This document shows positions 1 to 5,240 of a stretch of DNA of 5,240 bases, in pieces. Source of the stretch: Chloroflexi bacterium RBG_16_48_8 (GTDB taxonomy: Bacteria; Chloroflexota; Anaerolineae; Anaerolineales; E44-bin32); assembly GCA_001795115.1 (NCBI GenBank), contig MGNI01000224.1, forward strand, positions 6,143-11,382, written 5' to 3'. The notes below the pieces were generated by a model. The model saw only the letters and a list, made by a program, of their open reading frames with translations. It had not been told where the DNA came from and did not search any database. Every line of letters begins with the position of its first letter. Position 1 is the first letter of the stretch. Both the position numbers and the translations under genes were made by a program.

Positions 1-1
1 C

Positions 2-229
2 TTCCTGGGGGGTGCACAACCTTGGATCTTTGCTGTTGCTGTAGGTTTACCCATTTTCCTGGCTGTAGTCGTCCTTCCTCTTGCATTTTTAATTGGATTA
101 CGTGAGACCTTCATCTCCAGCACCTGGACCCTCACTTACCGGGAAGTCACACCTCCTGAACGCTTAAAAATGAAACAGCTCCCTGATTCAAACCCAACGC
201 AGAGTGAAGAAGACAGGACGATCCGATGA
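2..229 (+). CDS. C-terminal end of a polytopic membrane protein (5' end outside window)
   Basis: An open frame enters from the left edge and runs 75 codons to a TGA at 227-229. The visible part holds one long hydrophobic segment at fragment residues 9-33 (rich in Ala, Val, Leu, Ile and Phe), which is a clear transmembrane helix. It is followed by the motif STWTLTYREV and a polar, charged tail of about 25 residues ending in EEDRTIR. A last membrane helix followed by a 'WTLTYRE'-type motif recalls, from memory, the end of multi-pass proteins with a glycerophosphodiester phosphodiesterase membrane-type domain that are common in Chloroflexota. That family name is inference; only the membrane nature is visible. 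The stop overlaps the next start as ATGA, so the two genes are probably co-transcribed and translationally coupled. No function can be assigned from this fragment. Confidence 0.72.
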   Translation, partial: FLGGAQPWIFAVAVGLPIFLAVVVLPLAFLIGLRETFISSTWTLTYREVTPPERLKMKQLPDSNPTQSEEDRTIR

Positions 230-858
230 AAGCTCGAGAAGCCCGAGCACTAGGTCAACGCATATCAACACTCCTTCAAACTGACCCAATAGGCTCAGCC
301 TATGAGCTATTGGCTCCAGTTCTTGCGGAGCCCACATCCTTTGCAGCCCTGAGACGGATTGGCTCAGAAATCGGTCACAATCCTTTTGAACGTATCGATC
401 CTTTTCTGATGCGAATTGCCGAGGATAAAACAGAAGGTGGGTGGCCTGTGATCAGCGGGATTCTGGCAGCACAACTGAACCAGGATCTTTCAAGCTCCCT
501 ACAACGTTGCCGCTCTTTCATCCTGGAAGCAGATATCTGGTATGCTGCCGACACACTTGGAGAATGGGTTGTCGGCCAAGCATGGGTAGACCATTTCAAG
601 TCCACGCTGGATTTGATCGCATCCTGGCGTGAGGATAGGAACGGCTGGGTGCGCCGAGCAGTCGGAACAAGTGTCCATTATTGGGCCAAACGCTCTCGGG
701 GCGTAGAAGAGCTCACTCAACAAGCGAAAACCTTACTCTCCTTTTTAGAACCCATGTTTGAGGAATGGGAAATAGAAGCTGTCAAAGGTATAGGTTGGGG
801 ATTGAAGACTCTGGGTAAATACTATCCCGATCTAGGTGATTGGCCGGAAGTAATTTGA
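226..858 (+). CDS. AlkD-like DNA alkylation repair protein, truncated at its C-terminus by an insertion
   Basis: This 210-residue alpha-helical protein looks like the HEAT-repeat DNA alkylation repair family (AlkC/AlkD), whose members excise alkylated bases such as 3-methyladenine and 7-methylguanine. The support is a set of residues spaced as I remember them in Bacillus cereus AlkD (Trp109, Asp113, Arg148, Trp187). Here Trp105 and Asp109 lie in DIWYAADTLG, Arg144 lies in GWVRRAVG, and Trp191 lies in KGIGWGLKTLG. The 4- and 35-residue spacings match, and the last interval is about 8 residues longer. The start at 226 has AGGA at 215-218 and overlaps the upstream stop as ATGA. The normal C-terminal cap (a basic helix ending in a 'LRKAxxYLS'-like motif) is absent from this product, because the frame runs into foreign sequence after residue 202 and stops at TGA 856-858. 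The missing part survives downstream in the same frame. The last eight residues (GDWPEVI plus stop) are insert-encoded. The active-site residues are kept, so activity could be residual or lost. Family call is fairly sure; activity is unknown. Confidence 0.72.
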   Translation: MKAREARALGQRISTLLQTDPIGSAYELLAPVLAEPTSFAALRRIGSEIGHNPFERIDPFLMRIAEDKTEGGWPVISGILAAQLNQDLSSSLQRCRSFILEADIWYAADTLGEWVVGQAWVDHFKSTLDLIASWREDRNGWVRRAVGTSVHYWAKRSRGVEELTQQAKTLLSFLEPMFEEWEIEAVKGIGWGLKTLGKYYPDLGDWPEVI

Positions 859-892
859 CAAACAGCGAACGTAAAACCTAGCCAATCACTTA
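833..892. repeat. Imperfect palindrome 1 of the insertion (12-bp stem, 36-nt loop)
   Basis: The arm TAGGTGATTGGC (833-844) pairs with GCCAATCACTTA (881-892). All 12 positions pair if one G-T wobble is allowed (G835 with T890). The loop is 845-880. The downstream arm is preceded by another CTAG at 878-881. There is no run of T after it, so it does not look like an intrinsic terminator. Confidence 0.75.
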
Positions 893-893
893 A

Positions 894-945
894 GCAAACC
901 GCTATTCAGGCAACTCGTTTTATCAAAATACTTTCGGCGGTTTGC
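894..945. repeat. Imperfect palindrome 2 of the insertion (9-bp stem, 34-nt loop)
   Basis: GCAAACCGC (894-902) is perfectly complementary to GCGGTTTGC (937-945), with a 34-nt loop at 903-936. Allowing one mismatch the pairing extends outward to A892 and T947. It follows the first palindrome directly, and the two together fill the whole insertion. The arm sequences of the two palindromes differ from each other, so this is not a simple duplication. Confidence 0.75.
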
Positions 946-948
946 CTA

Positions 949-1107
949 GTTGCCCATTGGCTGAAACAGCAAGTTGTTCAACACCAACGCCCTTATCGAA
1001 CTTTAATGCTTCGCAAAGCCGTGACCTACCTGTCAGAGGCGCAAAAGAACTATGCCCTGGAAGTGCCTCCTGATGAAACTCGAGTTCCAAGAATACCGAA
1101 CCCGTAA
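949..1107 (+). pseudogene. Detached C-terminal coding remnant of the AlkD-like gene
   Basis: Past the insertion the frame of the 226 gene resumes and reads VAHWLKQQVV, then RPYRTLMLRKAVTYLSEAQ, up to about codon 1057-1059. It then runs on to a TAA at 1105-1107. The segment is amphipathic, basic and helical and ends in an 'LRKAxTYLS' motif of the kind that closes AlkD-like proteins (compare 'LSxREAxKH' in AlkD, from memory). It lacks a start of its own, since the only in-frame ATG is at 1006 within the segment. It is therefore best read as the severed 3' end of the gene. With the 114-bp insert removed the full protein would have about 240 residues up to the motif (255 to the TAA), close to the family's usual length. 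Its 3' end overlaps the start region of the next gene, as expected for a tight operon. Confidence 0.65.
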
Positions 1108-2206
1108 AATCGTGAGCGTTCACAAACACGTGGACGGCCCTTGGTTTTGGGGCAAGTACACCGCTCATCCCTATGTTGGCTGCCGCAGTGGTTGTGAGTT
1201 CTGCTACCTGCGCGGCAGTCGATATTTGGGCCGCCGCGATCCAAACACCTTCGATACGCTCATTCAGGTGAAGATCAATGCGGTTGAACTGCTAAAAAGG
1301 GAACTCCCAGCTTTAGAGCATGAGGTGATCTCTGTTGGGGATTGGCAGCAACCTGCCGAGGATCGATATCAAATCTCGCGCCAAATGCTGGAGATGGTAA
1401 AGGTTCATGGTTTTCCCCTTTTCATCGTCGAACGGTCCCCCCTCCTCACTCGTGATCTTGATCTCCTCACGGATATCAACCAGCAAACCTGGGTGGGCGT
1501 GCTTTTCAGCATGAGCAGTCTGGATCCTGCTCTAAAACGAACTTTTGAGCCTCACAGTCCCGGGGTCAAACGCCGCCTGCAAGCCATGGAGAAATTGGCT
1601 AATACGGGTATTTTGGTAGGCACCTCCATCGTGCCCATTTTCCCCTTCGTGGGGGATGATAAAAAGCAACTTGAAGAGCTGATTCGAGCAACTCGGGGTC
1701 ACGGCGGATCCTGTGTACTGGCTGGTGGCTTGACCATGGATGGCCTCCAGGCTGAGCGCACATTGGCGGCTGCGAGACGTCTCGATCCCGCACTGGTGAA
1801 TCGCTGGCGGGAATTCTACAATTGGAAGGTCAACGGGAAACCCCAGTATGGTCCACCACGAGCTTACAATGCCCGACTGGGCTTGCTGGTGCGTGAGTTA
1901 TGCGAGAAGCATGGGCTTTTGGATCGCATGCCTCGTTACACTTCACCAGGTCCACTCTCCATCAATAAACGAATCGCCGAGAAACTCTTCCTCAAAACCT
2001 ACGATCTTGAATTGGAACAGGCCACGAATCAACGTATCTGGGCTTATCGCAAGGCAGCCTGGACAGTGGATGAACTACCAGAGAGCATCGATGAAATATT
2101 CAAAGCCCGAGGCCAGGCAGGGTTGCAGGAGTTGCCAGGCATTGGTGTAAGACTGGCAGCGCTTATCACCCATTGGCTGCAAGAGGAGAAAGCTCAAGAG
2201 ATCTAG
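1073..2206 (+). CDS. Radical SAM protein, SPL-superfamily (COG1533-like), with C-terminal helix-hairpin-helix domain
   Basis: The 377-residue protein has a radical SAM cluster motif CRSGCEFC, with Cys37, Cys41 and Cys44 binding the [4Fe-4S] cluster that cleaves S-adenosylmethionine. Other blocks fit the spore photoproduct lyase-related COG1533 group: HPYVGCRSGC around the cluster, GDWQQPAE at 89-96, ERSPLLTRD at 120-128, EPHSPGVKRRL at 159-169, VPIFPFVGDD at 187-196 and VLAGGLT at 215-221. Residues 322-369 form a separate small domain (AYRKAAWTVDELP and then LPGIGVRLAALI) that looks like a helix-hairpin-helix DNA-binding unit of the type near the N-terminus of X-family polymerases. I chose ATG 1073 over the in-frame ATG 1052 because the protein then begins MKLEFQEYRTRK, as relatives do. 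GGAAG at 1059-1063 is well spaced, although AGAGG at 1035-1039 could serve 1052 (384 residues). The substrate is unknown; the neighbouring AlkD-like gene makes DNA or nucleic acid plausible. This is not proof of photoproduct repair. Confidence 0.83.
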   Translation: MKLEFQEYRTRKIVSVHKHVDGPWFWGKYTAHPYVGCRSGCEFCYLRGSRYLGRRDPNTFDTLIQVKINAVELLKRELPALEHEVISVGDWQQPAEDRYQISRQMLEMVKVHGFPLFIVERSPLLTRDLDLLTDINQQTWVGVLFSMSSLDPALKRTFEPHSPGVKRRLQAMEKLANTGILVGTSIVPIFPFVGDDKKQLEELIRATRGHGGSCVLAGGLTMDGLQAERTLAAARRLDPALVNRWREFYNWKVNGKPQYGPPRAYNARLGLLVRELCEKHGLLDRMPRYTSPGPLSINKRIAEKLFLKTYDLELEQATNQRIWAYRKAAWTVDELPESIDEIFKARGQAGLQELPGIGVRLAALITHWLQEEKAQEI

Positions 2207-2251
2207 GTTGGGGGATTGAATGACCGAGAGGGTCAACGGAACTGTTGCTGA

Positions 2252-2389
2252 AACTCCGTTTGCATCGACTCCACGAACTCGGTGGACCTCAGGGAGACGA
2301 TCGAGGACTTTGTGGAACGAACCGGCTTTGAGGGAATCGCTACAGTACCCGCCGATGGGCGATTCACCGTTCAAAAAGCCATAGAATAG
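2252..2389 (+). pseudogene. Possible relic of a P-loop ATPase-like C-terminus
   Basis: Between an in-frame TGA (2249-2251) and TAG (2387-2389) lie 45 codons including DLRETIEDFVERTGFEGIA and then TVPADGRFTVQKAIE. The pattern 'DL...IE.F.e..G......iP.D..fT.a' recalls the C-terminal region of MinD/ParA-type ATPases of the COG1149 kind, though this rests on a short match from memory. There is no P-loop and no start codon with a ribosome site. If real it is a decayed fragment; it could equally be chance. Confidence 0.25.
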
Positions 2390-2402
2390 TCCATGATCGT
2401 GA

Positions 2403-2573
2403 AATACGATAAGCCTATCCCCCCATATACCGATTCGGAGCTTTTTGTCATATACTCCTGGAAACATCCAACGGCAGTTGGCCAAATTGGATAGTCTCAG
2501 GTTGCAAGTGGCGAAGCATGCCTGGCGTAATCGACCGTCCTGGCCTTTCATAGAAACCCCTGCCGACCGCTAA
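2403..2573 (+). pseudogene. Possible coding relic of unknown family
   Basis: An open frame of 56 codons runs from a TGA at 2400-2402 to a TAA at 2571-2573. It has no ATG start, and its second half reads like protein (QLAKLDSLRLQVAKHAWR, then PSWPFIETPADR). It is in a different frame from the relic at 2252-2389 and cannot be tied to it. The family is not recognised, and chance cannot be excluded. Confidence 0.2.
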
Positions 2574-2585
2574 AGGTATTTATAA

Positions 2586-3800
2586 ATGAGACAGTTCATC
2601 ATCCATTTGTTTTTTCTGGCACTTTTACTCCCTGGGTGTACCTCTTCCTCCAAGGCTACACCCTCTGCTACTCAAGCGCTTGAGACTTTAGCTCTGCCGC
2701 CGGAATGGACAATTACTCCGACGATCCCTCCTTCAGCAACCAAGACACCTTCCCCTCCCACGGCGACTGCAGTCACTGCCACGCCCTCCTCCAGCCCGGC
2801 ACCAAGCTCTGCACCCATCAGGCTAGATTGTCCACCTGCCGGCAATTTGACTGAGGTTTCCAGAAGCACAACATCTATCACCTCTCTCGATGTGGAAATC
2901 TCCGGCAACTATGCTTACATCGCCGACAATACAGGATTATGGGTATTCGATATAACGGATCCTAGCCAGCCTGCTGACGCAGGTTTTAAGTTCATTCAAG
3001 CACCCAGCCAAATGATCATTTCAGATTCATTCGCTTATGGTATTGACACAGAGGGGCTTTGGAAGCTAGATCTCTCGGATCCCACGGATCCAACCTTCTT
3101 AGGATACAAAGATACCCCAGATATGCCTCTTGAATTTGCGATCACCCAGGATTACGCTTTTGTCCGAGATAACTATGGAAACCTGCGCGCCTTCGACCTT
3201 TCCAAAGATGCAAATCTACGGGAGGTCGGCGTCTATGATCCTCCTGGTAAAACCATTGGTGGCGACATTGGTGGCAATCTCATTTCAATCGTGAGGGACC
3301 TGGCGCATAAAAATCCTCTCCATAGCTTCTCGATCCGGGGCGACTATGCTTATGTCGCGGATCTGGATGCTGGTCTACGTATTGTGGATATCTCAGATCC
3401 CACAAGGCTGCGCGAAGTGGGATCTTACGATCTCTCGGGAAGCATCTCTGATGTTGAGGTGATTCAAAATGCTGTCTTGATCTTCGGCATTAACCTGGGA
3501 ACCGATGATGCCTGGGACCTTTGGGGGCAGAATATACCCGATCTCTTAAGAGGGCGTGAACCGTTATATTTAGGCACGATATCCATCCCACAGGTCACAA
3601 AACCCGAGATCCTTTGTACCTTTATCTCTGAATTCTACCGTCTGATTTCAGAAAGTGAATTAAAAAGTGCTTTCACCGAGACTCAACCAGAGGAAATCGT
3701 GGACCTCCTTAAGGGTGTAGATGTTGTTGGGGATTTGATCTATGTGGCTGATGAGAGGCGTGGTCTCTTGATTTTACAATTCGAGCCAATGGAAGATTGA
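2586..3800 (+). CDS. Secreted lipoprotein with LVIVD (beta-propeller) repeats
   Basis: The 404-residue protein starts with a short signal peptide (MRQFIIHLFFLALLLPGC) whose lipobox LLPGC places the lipidated cysteine at residue 18. It should sit on the outer face of the cytoplasmic membrane. Residues about 19-80 are a Thr/Ser/Pro/Ala-rich flexible linker. Then come LVIVD-type repeats (Pfam PF08309-like) with the pattern 'YaYvAd...GLrivDisDPt.p..vG': about 108-131 (NYAYIADNTGLWVFDITDP), 148-174, 189-218, 253-282 (DYAYVADLDAGLRIVDISDP, the cleanest) and a terminal half-repeat at 383-398. Residues 300-378 do not fit the repeat and look like an insertion within the blade series. LVIVD proteins are probably extracellular binding or scaffold proteins; no enzyme residues are seen. 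ATG 2586 is supported by AAAGG at 2572-2576 and by the signal peptide beginning right there. The gene is separated from its neighbours, so it is likely a single unit. The ligand is unknown. Confidence 0.85.
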   Translation: MRQFIIHLFFLALLLPGCTSSSKATPSATQALETLALPPEWTITPTIPPSATKTPSPPTATAVTATPSSSPAPSSAPIRLDCPPAGNLTEVSRSTTSITSLDVEISGNYAYIADNTGLWVFDITDPSQPADAGFKFIQAPSQMIISDSFAYGIDTEGLWKLDLSDPTDPTFLGYKDTPDMPLEFAITQDYAFVRDNYGNLRAFDLSKDANLREVGVYDPPGKTIGGDIGGNLISIVRDLAHKNPLHSFSIRGDYAYVADLDAGLRIVDISDPTRLREVGSYDLSGSISDVEVIQNAVLIFGINLGTDDAWDLWGQNIPDLLRGREPLYLGTISIPQVTKPEILCTFISEFYRLISESELKSAFTETQPEEIVDLLKGVDVVGDLIYVADERRGLLILQFEPMED

Positions 3801-3827
3801 CCTACCATCGTTCTTACCAGAAATGCT

Positions 3828-3833
3828 TATACT
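3828..3833 (+). promoter_or_regulatory. Candidate -10 element upstream of the secernin gene
   Basis: TATACT matches the -10 consensus at five of six positions, has a TG two bases away from the extended -10 position (3824-3825), and lies in the 97-bp AT-rich gap before the gene. The expected -35 region (about 3805-3810) is poor. TTGACC at 3797-3802 is too far upstream (25-nt spacer). Reported as a weak candidate only. Confidence 0.25.
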
Positions 3834-3884
3834 CTTTCATTTGAATCCACTCATTTAATTCTATACGGAATGTCATCATGCAAA

Positions 3885-3891
3885 AAGGAGG
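3885..3891 (+). promoter_or_regulatory. Strong Shine-Dalgarno sequence of the secernin gene
   Basis: AAGGAGG, nearly the full anti-16S complement, is placed six bases before ATG 3898. It fixes the start codon, and so the position of Cys2, and predicts efficient translation. It is far better than the ribosome sites of the other genes in the window. Confidence 0.85.
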
Positions 3892-3897
3892 GCTTTA

Positions 3898-5232
3898 ATG
3901 TGCGATACCATTGTCGCCACCCCGGAGGTCACCCAAGATGGTGTGATGTTGTTTGGCAAGAGTTCCGATCGTGAGCCCAACGAAGCCCAACATATGTTGT
4001 ACCTCCCCGCAGCTGACCACCCCGCGGGCAGTCGTGTCCAATGCACATACATTGAAATTCCACAGGTAAATCACACGAATGCGATTCTGTTGTCGAAGCC
4101 ATTCTGGATCTGGGGGGGCGAGATGGGTGTCAACGAACATGGCGTTGCCATCGGCAATGAGGCTGTTTTCACCAAGATACCCTACGTCAAAGAAGGCCAA
4201 CTCATCGGCATGGACATGCTTCGCCTGGCTCTAGAACGTGCCGCCTCAGCCCAAGAAGCGGTTAAGGTGATTACTGACCTTTTGGCAGCATTGGGTCAGG
4301 GAGGCAACTGTGGCCTTAATCATAAGACATACTATCACAACACCTTCCTCATCGCAGATCCACAGGAGGCCTGGGTCCTGGAAACCGCCGATAGACATTG
4401 GGCTGCAAAACGCGTTCAGGGCGTCAATACCATCTCCAATTGCCTGACGATCGGCAATGAATGGGATCTCTCATCACCCGATCTGGTCCATTTTGCTATC
4501 GAGCGAAGATGGTGTAAGAGTTCTGAGGATTTCGACTTTGCTGACTGCTATTCCGACTTCCTTTACACCACCTTCTCAGACAGTCGGGCGCGCTGCCAAC
4601 GTTCAACAGAGCAGCTCACCCAAAATAAAGGGGAACTCACTCCACAAATTCTCTTCTCGGTCCTGCGAGATCACGAAAAACCCCTCGAGACCTATCGGCC
4701 AGATCAAGGAATCTTTGGGGCAGATTTGTGCATGCATGCCGGGTTTGGACCTGTGCGAATCTCTCAAACCGCGGGTTCTCTGGTCTCACATCTATCTAAG
4801 AAGAATCAGACCCACTTCTTCACGGGCACTGCGGCTCCCTGCACCAGCATCTTCAAACCAGTGTGGATGGATACCTCCCTGCCCGATATGGGCCCTGCTC
4901 CAACATCGATTTTCAATGCGGATACACTCTTTTGGCGCCATGAAGTCCTGCACCGTGCAATTCTGCGGGATTACACTCATCGCATTCGGGCCTACGCAAC
5001 TGAGCGCGATAAACTGGAGCGCGAATTCGTCGAAGCGGCTCTAAAAAGAGCCAATGATCCCGTCGATCAACGAAACACATTCGTAGCCGAAAGCTTTTCC
5101 CAGGCGGAAAGCATGGAGGCTTACTGGCTGGAGGAACTTTCAAAGCTGCCGATTCAAACTCGCTCGAACCCCCTGCATTCCTACGCATGGCGGAAATTTA
5201 ATCGGATGGCTGAAATGCCGGAGTTGCCCTAG
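3898..5232 (+). CDS. Secernin / C69-family peptidase (Ntn-hydrolase fold)
   Basis: The 444-residue protein aligns by eye with eukaryotic secernins and bacterial C69 dipeptidases over its whole length. It begins MCDTIVATPE: after removal of Met1, Cys2 would be the N-terminal nucleophile of this Ntn-hydrolase family, which cleaves amide bonds in dipeptides or small peptides. Family blocks are DGVMLFGKSSDREPNE (14-29), AADHPAGSRVQCTYIEIPQV (38-57), WIWGGEMGVNEHGVAIGNEA (70-89), LGQGGN (132-137), FLIADPQEAWVLETADRHWA (150-169) and HFFTGTAAPCTSIFKP (306-321). There is no signal peptide, so it is cytosolic. No propeptide precedes Cys2, so no self-cleavage is needed beyond methionine removal. The start is fixed by AAGGAGG at 3885-3891. 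It stands alone after a 97-bp gap and is likely transcribed on its own. The length is typical of secernins (about 400-425) with a slightly longer helical C-terminus. The substrate cannot be told from sequence. Confidence 0.9.
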   Translation: MCDTIVATPEVTQDGVMLFGKSSDREPNEAQHMLYLPAADHPAGSRVQCTYIEIPQVNHTNAILLSKPFWIWGGEMGVNEHGVAIGNEAVFTKIPYVKEGQLIGMDMLRLALERAASAQEAVKVITDLLAALGQGGNCGLNHKTYYHNTFLIADPQEAWVLETADRHWAAKRVQGVNTISNCLTIGNEWDLSSPDLVHFAIERRWCKSSEDFDFADCYSDFLYTTFSDSRARCQRSTEQLTQNKGELTPQILFSVLRDHEKPLETYRPDQGIFGADLCMHAGFGPVRISQTAGSLVSHLSKKNQTHFFTGTAAPCTSIFKPVWMDTSLPDMGPAPTSIFNADTLFWRHEVLHRAILRDYTHRIRAYATERDKLEREFVEAALKRANDPVDQRNTFVAESFSQAESMEAYWLEELSKLPIQTRSNPLHSYAWRKFNRMAEMPELP

Positions 5233-5240
5233 GGTAAAAA

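Larger units (their letters stand above)
832..949. mobile_element. 114-bp twin-palindrome insertion bounded by CTAG, MITE/REPIN-like
   Basis: CTAG occurs at 832-835 and again at 946-949, and the sequence between is foreign to the AlkD-like gene. Deleting one CTAG plus the interior (114 bp, 38 codons) joins GAT CTA to GTT GCC in frame and gives YYPDLVAHWL, a smooth continuation of the family fold. The outer ends read CTAGG and CCTAG. The interior consists of two adjacent imperfect palindromes (833-892 and 894-945) with loops of 36 and 34 nt, and it encodes no protein of its own. Its size, palindromic build, lack of an ORF and a 4-bp palindromic target fit a small non-autonomous element mobilised in trans. 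Beyond the CTAGG ends the terminal inverted repeats are poor, so an IS200/IS605- or REP-type hairpin element is as likely as a classical MITE. Boundaries are ambiguous within the repeated CTAG. No second copy was seen in this window, and the family is not identified. Confidence 0.62.
2207..2585. other. 379-bp gap with no convincing gene; possible gene relics
   Basis: No ORF here has a good ribosome site, a family motif and sensible length together. A 5-bp hairpin TGACC/GGTCA at 2221-2233 lies just past the radical SAM stop, but it has no T tract and is not a terminator. Two short open stretches with protein-like composition, at 2252-2389 and 2403-2573, are listed separately as possible relics. 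No clear promoter for the lipoprotein gene could be picked. Confidence 0.55.

Noticed and set aside
855..860. Perfect TTGACA inside the insertion, a possible outward -35 element
   Set aside because: No acceptable -10 hexamer occurs 15-19 bases downstream (the position reads CTAGCC or similar), so a promoter is not supported.
833..945. The palindromes as intrinsic terminators or an integron attC site
   Set aside because: The loops are far too long for a terminator and no T tract follows. The arm ends do not fit the attC core motifs and no gene cassette is present.
2220..2384. 54-codon plus-strand ORF beginning MTERVNGTVAETPFAST just after the radical SAM stop
   Set aside because: After the first residues it becomes Arg/Pro/Ser-rich low-quality sequence, overlaps the more protein-like frame at 2252-2389, and has no strong ribosome site.
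2075..2551. 158-codon open frame on the minus strand
   Set aside because: It overlaps the 3' end of the well-supported radical SAM gene on the opposite strand, shows no family motif, and has no ribosome site that would favour it. It is most likely a chance frame through the gap.
3797..3833. TTGACC plus TATACT as a promoter pair for the secernin gene
   Set aside because: The spacing is 25 nt, well outside the usual 16-18. Only the -10-like hexamer is kept, as a weak candidate.
4457..5044. 195-codon plus-strand ORF within the secernin gene
   Set aside because: It is an alternative frame of the secernin coding sequence, which has strong family matches throughout. Its product is Ser/Pro/Arg-rich without motifs.

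Overview
The window has moderate GC content and carries all of its genes on the + strand. It holds a DNA-repair-flavoured cluster on the left and two independent-looking genes on the right. The mix (a polytopic membrane protein, an AlkD-like HEAT protein, a COG1533-type radical SAM protein, an LVIVD-repeat lipoprotein with a Thr/Ser/Pro-rich linker, and a bacterial secernin) resembles Chloroflexota of the Anaerolineae type. That assignment is an inference from gene style, not from a marker gene.

Left part (1-2206): the window opens inside the 3' end of a membrane-protein gene. Its TGA overlaps the ATG of an AlkD-like DNA alkylation repair gene (ATGA overlap, translational coupling). The AlkD-like reading frame stops at 858, but the missing C-terminal helices of the family are still encoded downstream in the same frame (about 949-1059). 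The two parts are separated by an exactly 114-bp insertion bounded by CTAG on both sides. The insertion is built from two back-to-back imperfect palindromes with long loops. Removing it restores an uninterrupted frame of about 240 codons with a sensible junction (YYPDL-VAHWL). I read this as a small non-autonomous, palindrome-type mobile element that truncated the gene. The next gene follows at once: a radical SAM protein related to the spore photoproduct lyase superfamily with a helix-hairpin-helix-like C-terminal domain. A base-excision-type protein next to a possible DNA-directed radical SAM protein suggests a small DNA-repair operon.

Middle (2207-2585): a 379-bp stretch without a convincing gene. 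It contains two short open stretches with protein-like composition that may be relics of lost genes.

Right part (2586-5240): a secreted lipoprotein with a beta-propeller-type LVIVD repeat domain. After a short AT-rich gap with a possible -10 element and a very strong Shine-Dalgarno sequence comes a complete secernin/C69-family peptidase whose predicted nucleophile is Cys2. The window ends 8 bases after its stop codon.

The most unusual item is the twin-hairpin insertion at 832-949. No CRISPR array, tRNA or rRNA was recognised.
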